Shown in pieces: positions 6,361 through 7,388 of a stretch of DNA of 7,388 nucleotides (its first letter is position 1; the number at the start of each line of letters is the position of its first letter). The stretch covers positions 1 through 7,388 of the forward strand of contig DAIEPN010000227.1 of assembly GCA_027348355.1 (NCBI GenBank). The letters are read 5' to 3'. The stretch comes from Chlamydiota bacterium. GTDB taxonomy: Bacteria > Chlamydiota > Chlamydiia > Chlamydiales > Rhabdochlamydiaceae. A program made the translations under genes and the position numbers. A model generated the notes under the pieces. That model searched no databases and had not been told where the DNA came from. It saw only the letters and a list, made by a program, of their open reading frames with translations.

Positions 6361-6389
6361 TTGACAGTAGAAAAGAAGTGATGTACAAG
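6361..6389 (+). promoter_or_regulatory. Candidate rRNA operon promoter
   Basis: A consensus TTGACA (6361-6366), a 17 bp spacer and TACAAG (6384-6389) lie about 85-110 nt before the mature 16S 5' end. Transcription would start near 6396, giving a leader of about 77 nt. The -10 matches the consensus at four of six positions. A weaker pair further upstream, TTGCAA (6251-6256) and TATGTT (6275-6280) with 18 bp spacing, could be a second promoter. No AT-rich UP element directly precedes TTGACA. Confidence 0.45.
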
Positions 6390-6411
6390 ATTTAAACAAT
6401 GAAGCTTGTGA

Positions 6412-6437
6412 GGCTTTTCTAATTCATTAGAAAAGCC
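6412..6437 (+). repeat. Perfect hairpin in the rRNA leader
   Basis: GGCTTTTCTAA (6412-6422) and TTAGAAAAGCC (6427-6437) are exact reverse complements around a TTCA loop, giving an 11 bp stem. No T run follows directly on either strand (plus strand continues CCCGAAAA), so it is not a standard terminator. It lies about 35 nt before the mature 16S end and inside the predicted transcript, which suits a leader processing or antitermination structure. The role is inferred. Confidence 0.6.
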
Positions 6438-6472
6438 CCGAAAATTTTATTTATATATCAAATTCAAAATTT

Positions 6473-7388
<916 letters not shown>

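Larger units (their letters stand above)
6151..6472. other. Non-coding spacer and rRNA leader between the SDR gene and 16S rRNA
   Basis: This 322 nt AT-rich stretch lies between the 5' end of the SDR gene (-) and the 16S gene (+). It should hold two divergent promoters. What can be seen is the candidate rRNA promoter at 6361, a perfect hairpin at 6412-6437 and a segment at 6457-6465 complementary to the 16S 5' end, plus a small symmetric TTTCTAAGAAA (6227-6237). A minus-strand open frame of 69 codons at 6190-6399 has no family resemblance, no good ribosome site and a Cys/Phe-rich composition typical of random AT-rich DNA, so I do not call it a gene. No tRNA is seen. Confidence 0.7.

Noticed and set aside
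6190..6399. Minus-strand open frame of 69 codons in the rRNA leader region
   Set aside because: No family resemblance, no ribosome site, Cys/Phe-rich low-information composition, and it overlaps the predicted rRNA promoter.

Overview
The window is bacterial chromosome from a member of the Chlamydiae. The best evidence is the partial 16S rRNA gene at the right edge. It has the chlamydial 5' signature (CTGACGGCGTGGATGAGGC), the CAGCAGCTGCGGTAATAC form of the 530 loop, and GTCGGAGCTAACGCGTTAAG near position 7340. A truncated nucleotide translocase of the chlamydial/rickettsial Npt/Tlc type at the left edge agrees, pointing to an obligate intracellular, energy-parasitic lifestyle. The 16S variable regions differ from my memory of Chlamydia itself, so a chlamydia-related, amoeba- or arthropod-associated lineage is more likely. 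I cannot place the family without an alignment.

Layout, left to right: the 3' end of an ADP/ATP-type nucleotide transporter (+) and, 23 nt later, a fucose-permease-like MFS transporter (+). msrB (-) overlaps the MFS 3' end tail to tail by 35 bp. A PagL-like lipid A deacylase (+) diverges from msrB, and a YhhW-type pirin (-) converges on it 13 nt away. A strong intrinsic terminator (-) ends a small DUF378 membrane protein gene (-). That gene diverges from a DkgB-like aldo/keto reductase (+) across a short region with two back-to-back promoters. A long SDR/DUF2867 protein gene (-) meets the reductase tail to tail with a 4 bp overlap. A 322 nt non-coding leader then precedes the 16S rRNA gene (+), which runs off the right edge.

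Functionally, the two left genes are membrane transporters for host-derived metabolites. The middle is mostly single-gene transcription units for redox or stress-type enzymes (methionine sulfoxide reductase, pirin/quercetinase-like cupin, aldo/keto reductase, NAD(P)-binding SDR), plus an outer-membrane lipid A modification enzyme. Orientation alternates almost gene by gene, so most genes probably have their own promoter. The three convergent junctions are extremely tight (35 bp overlap, 13 bp gap, 4 bp overlap).

I found no mobile element, CRISPR array, tRNA or novel multi-gene system. The most interesting unexplained signals lie in the rRNA leader: a perfect hairpin, and a 9 nt leader segment exactly complementary to the 5' end of the 16S. 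The shared promoter region near 3850 is next. Promoter calls are by eye.
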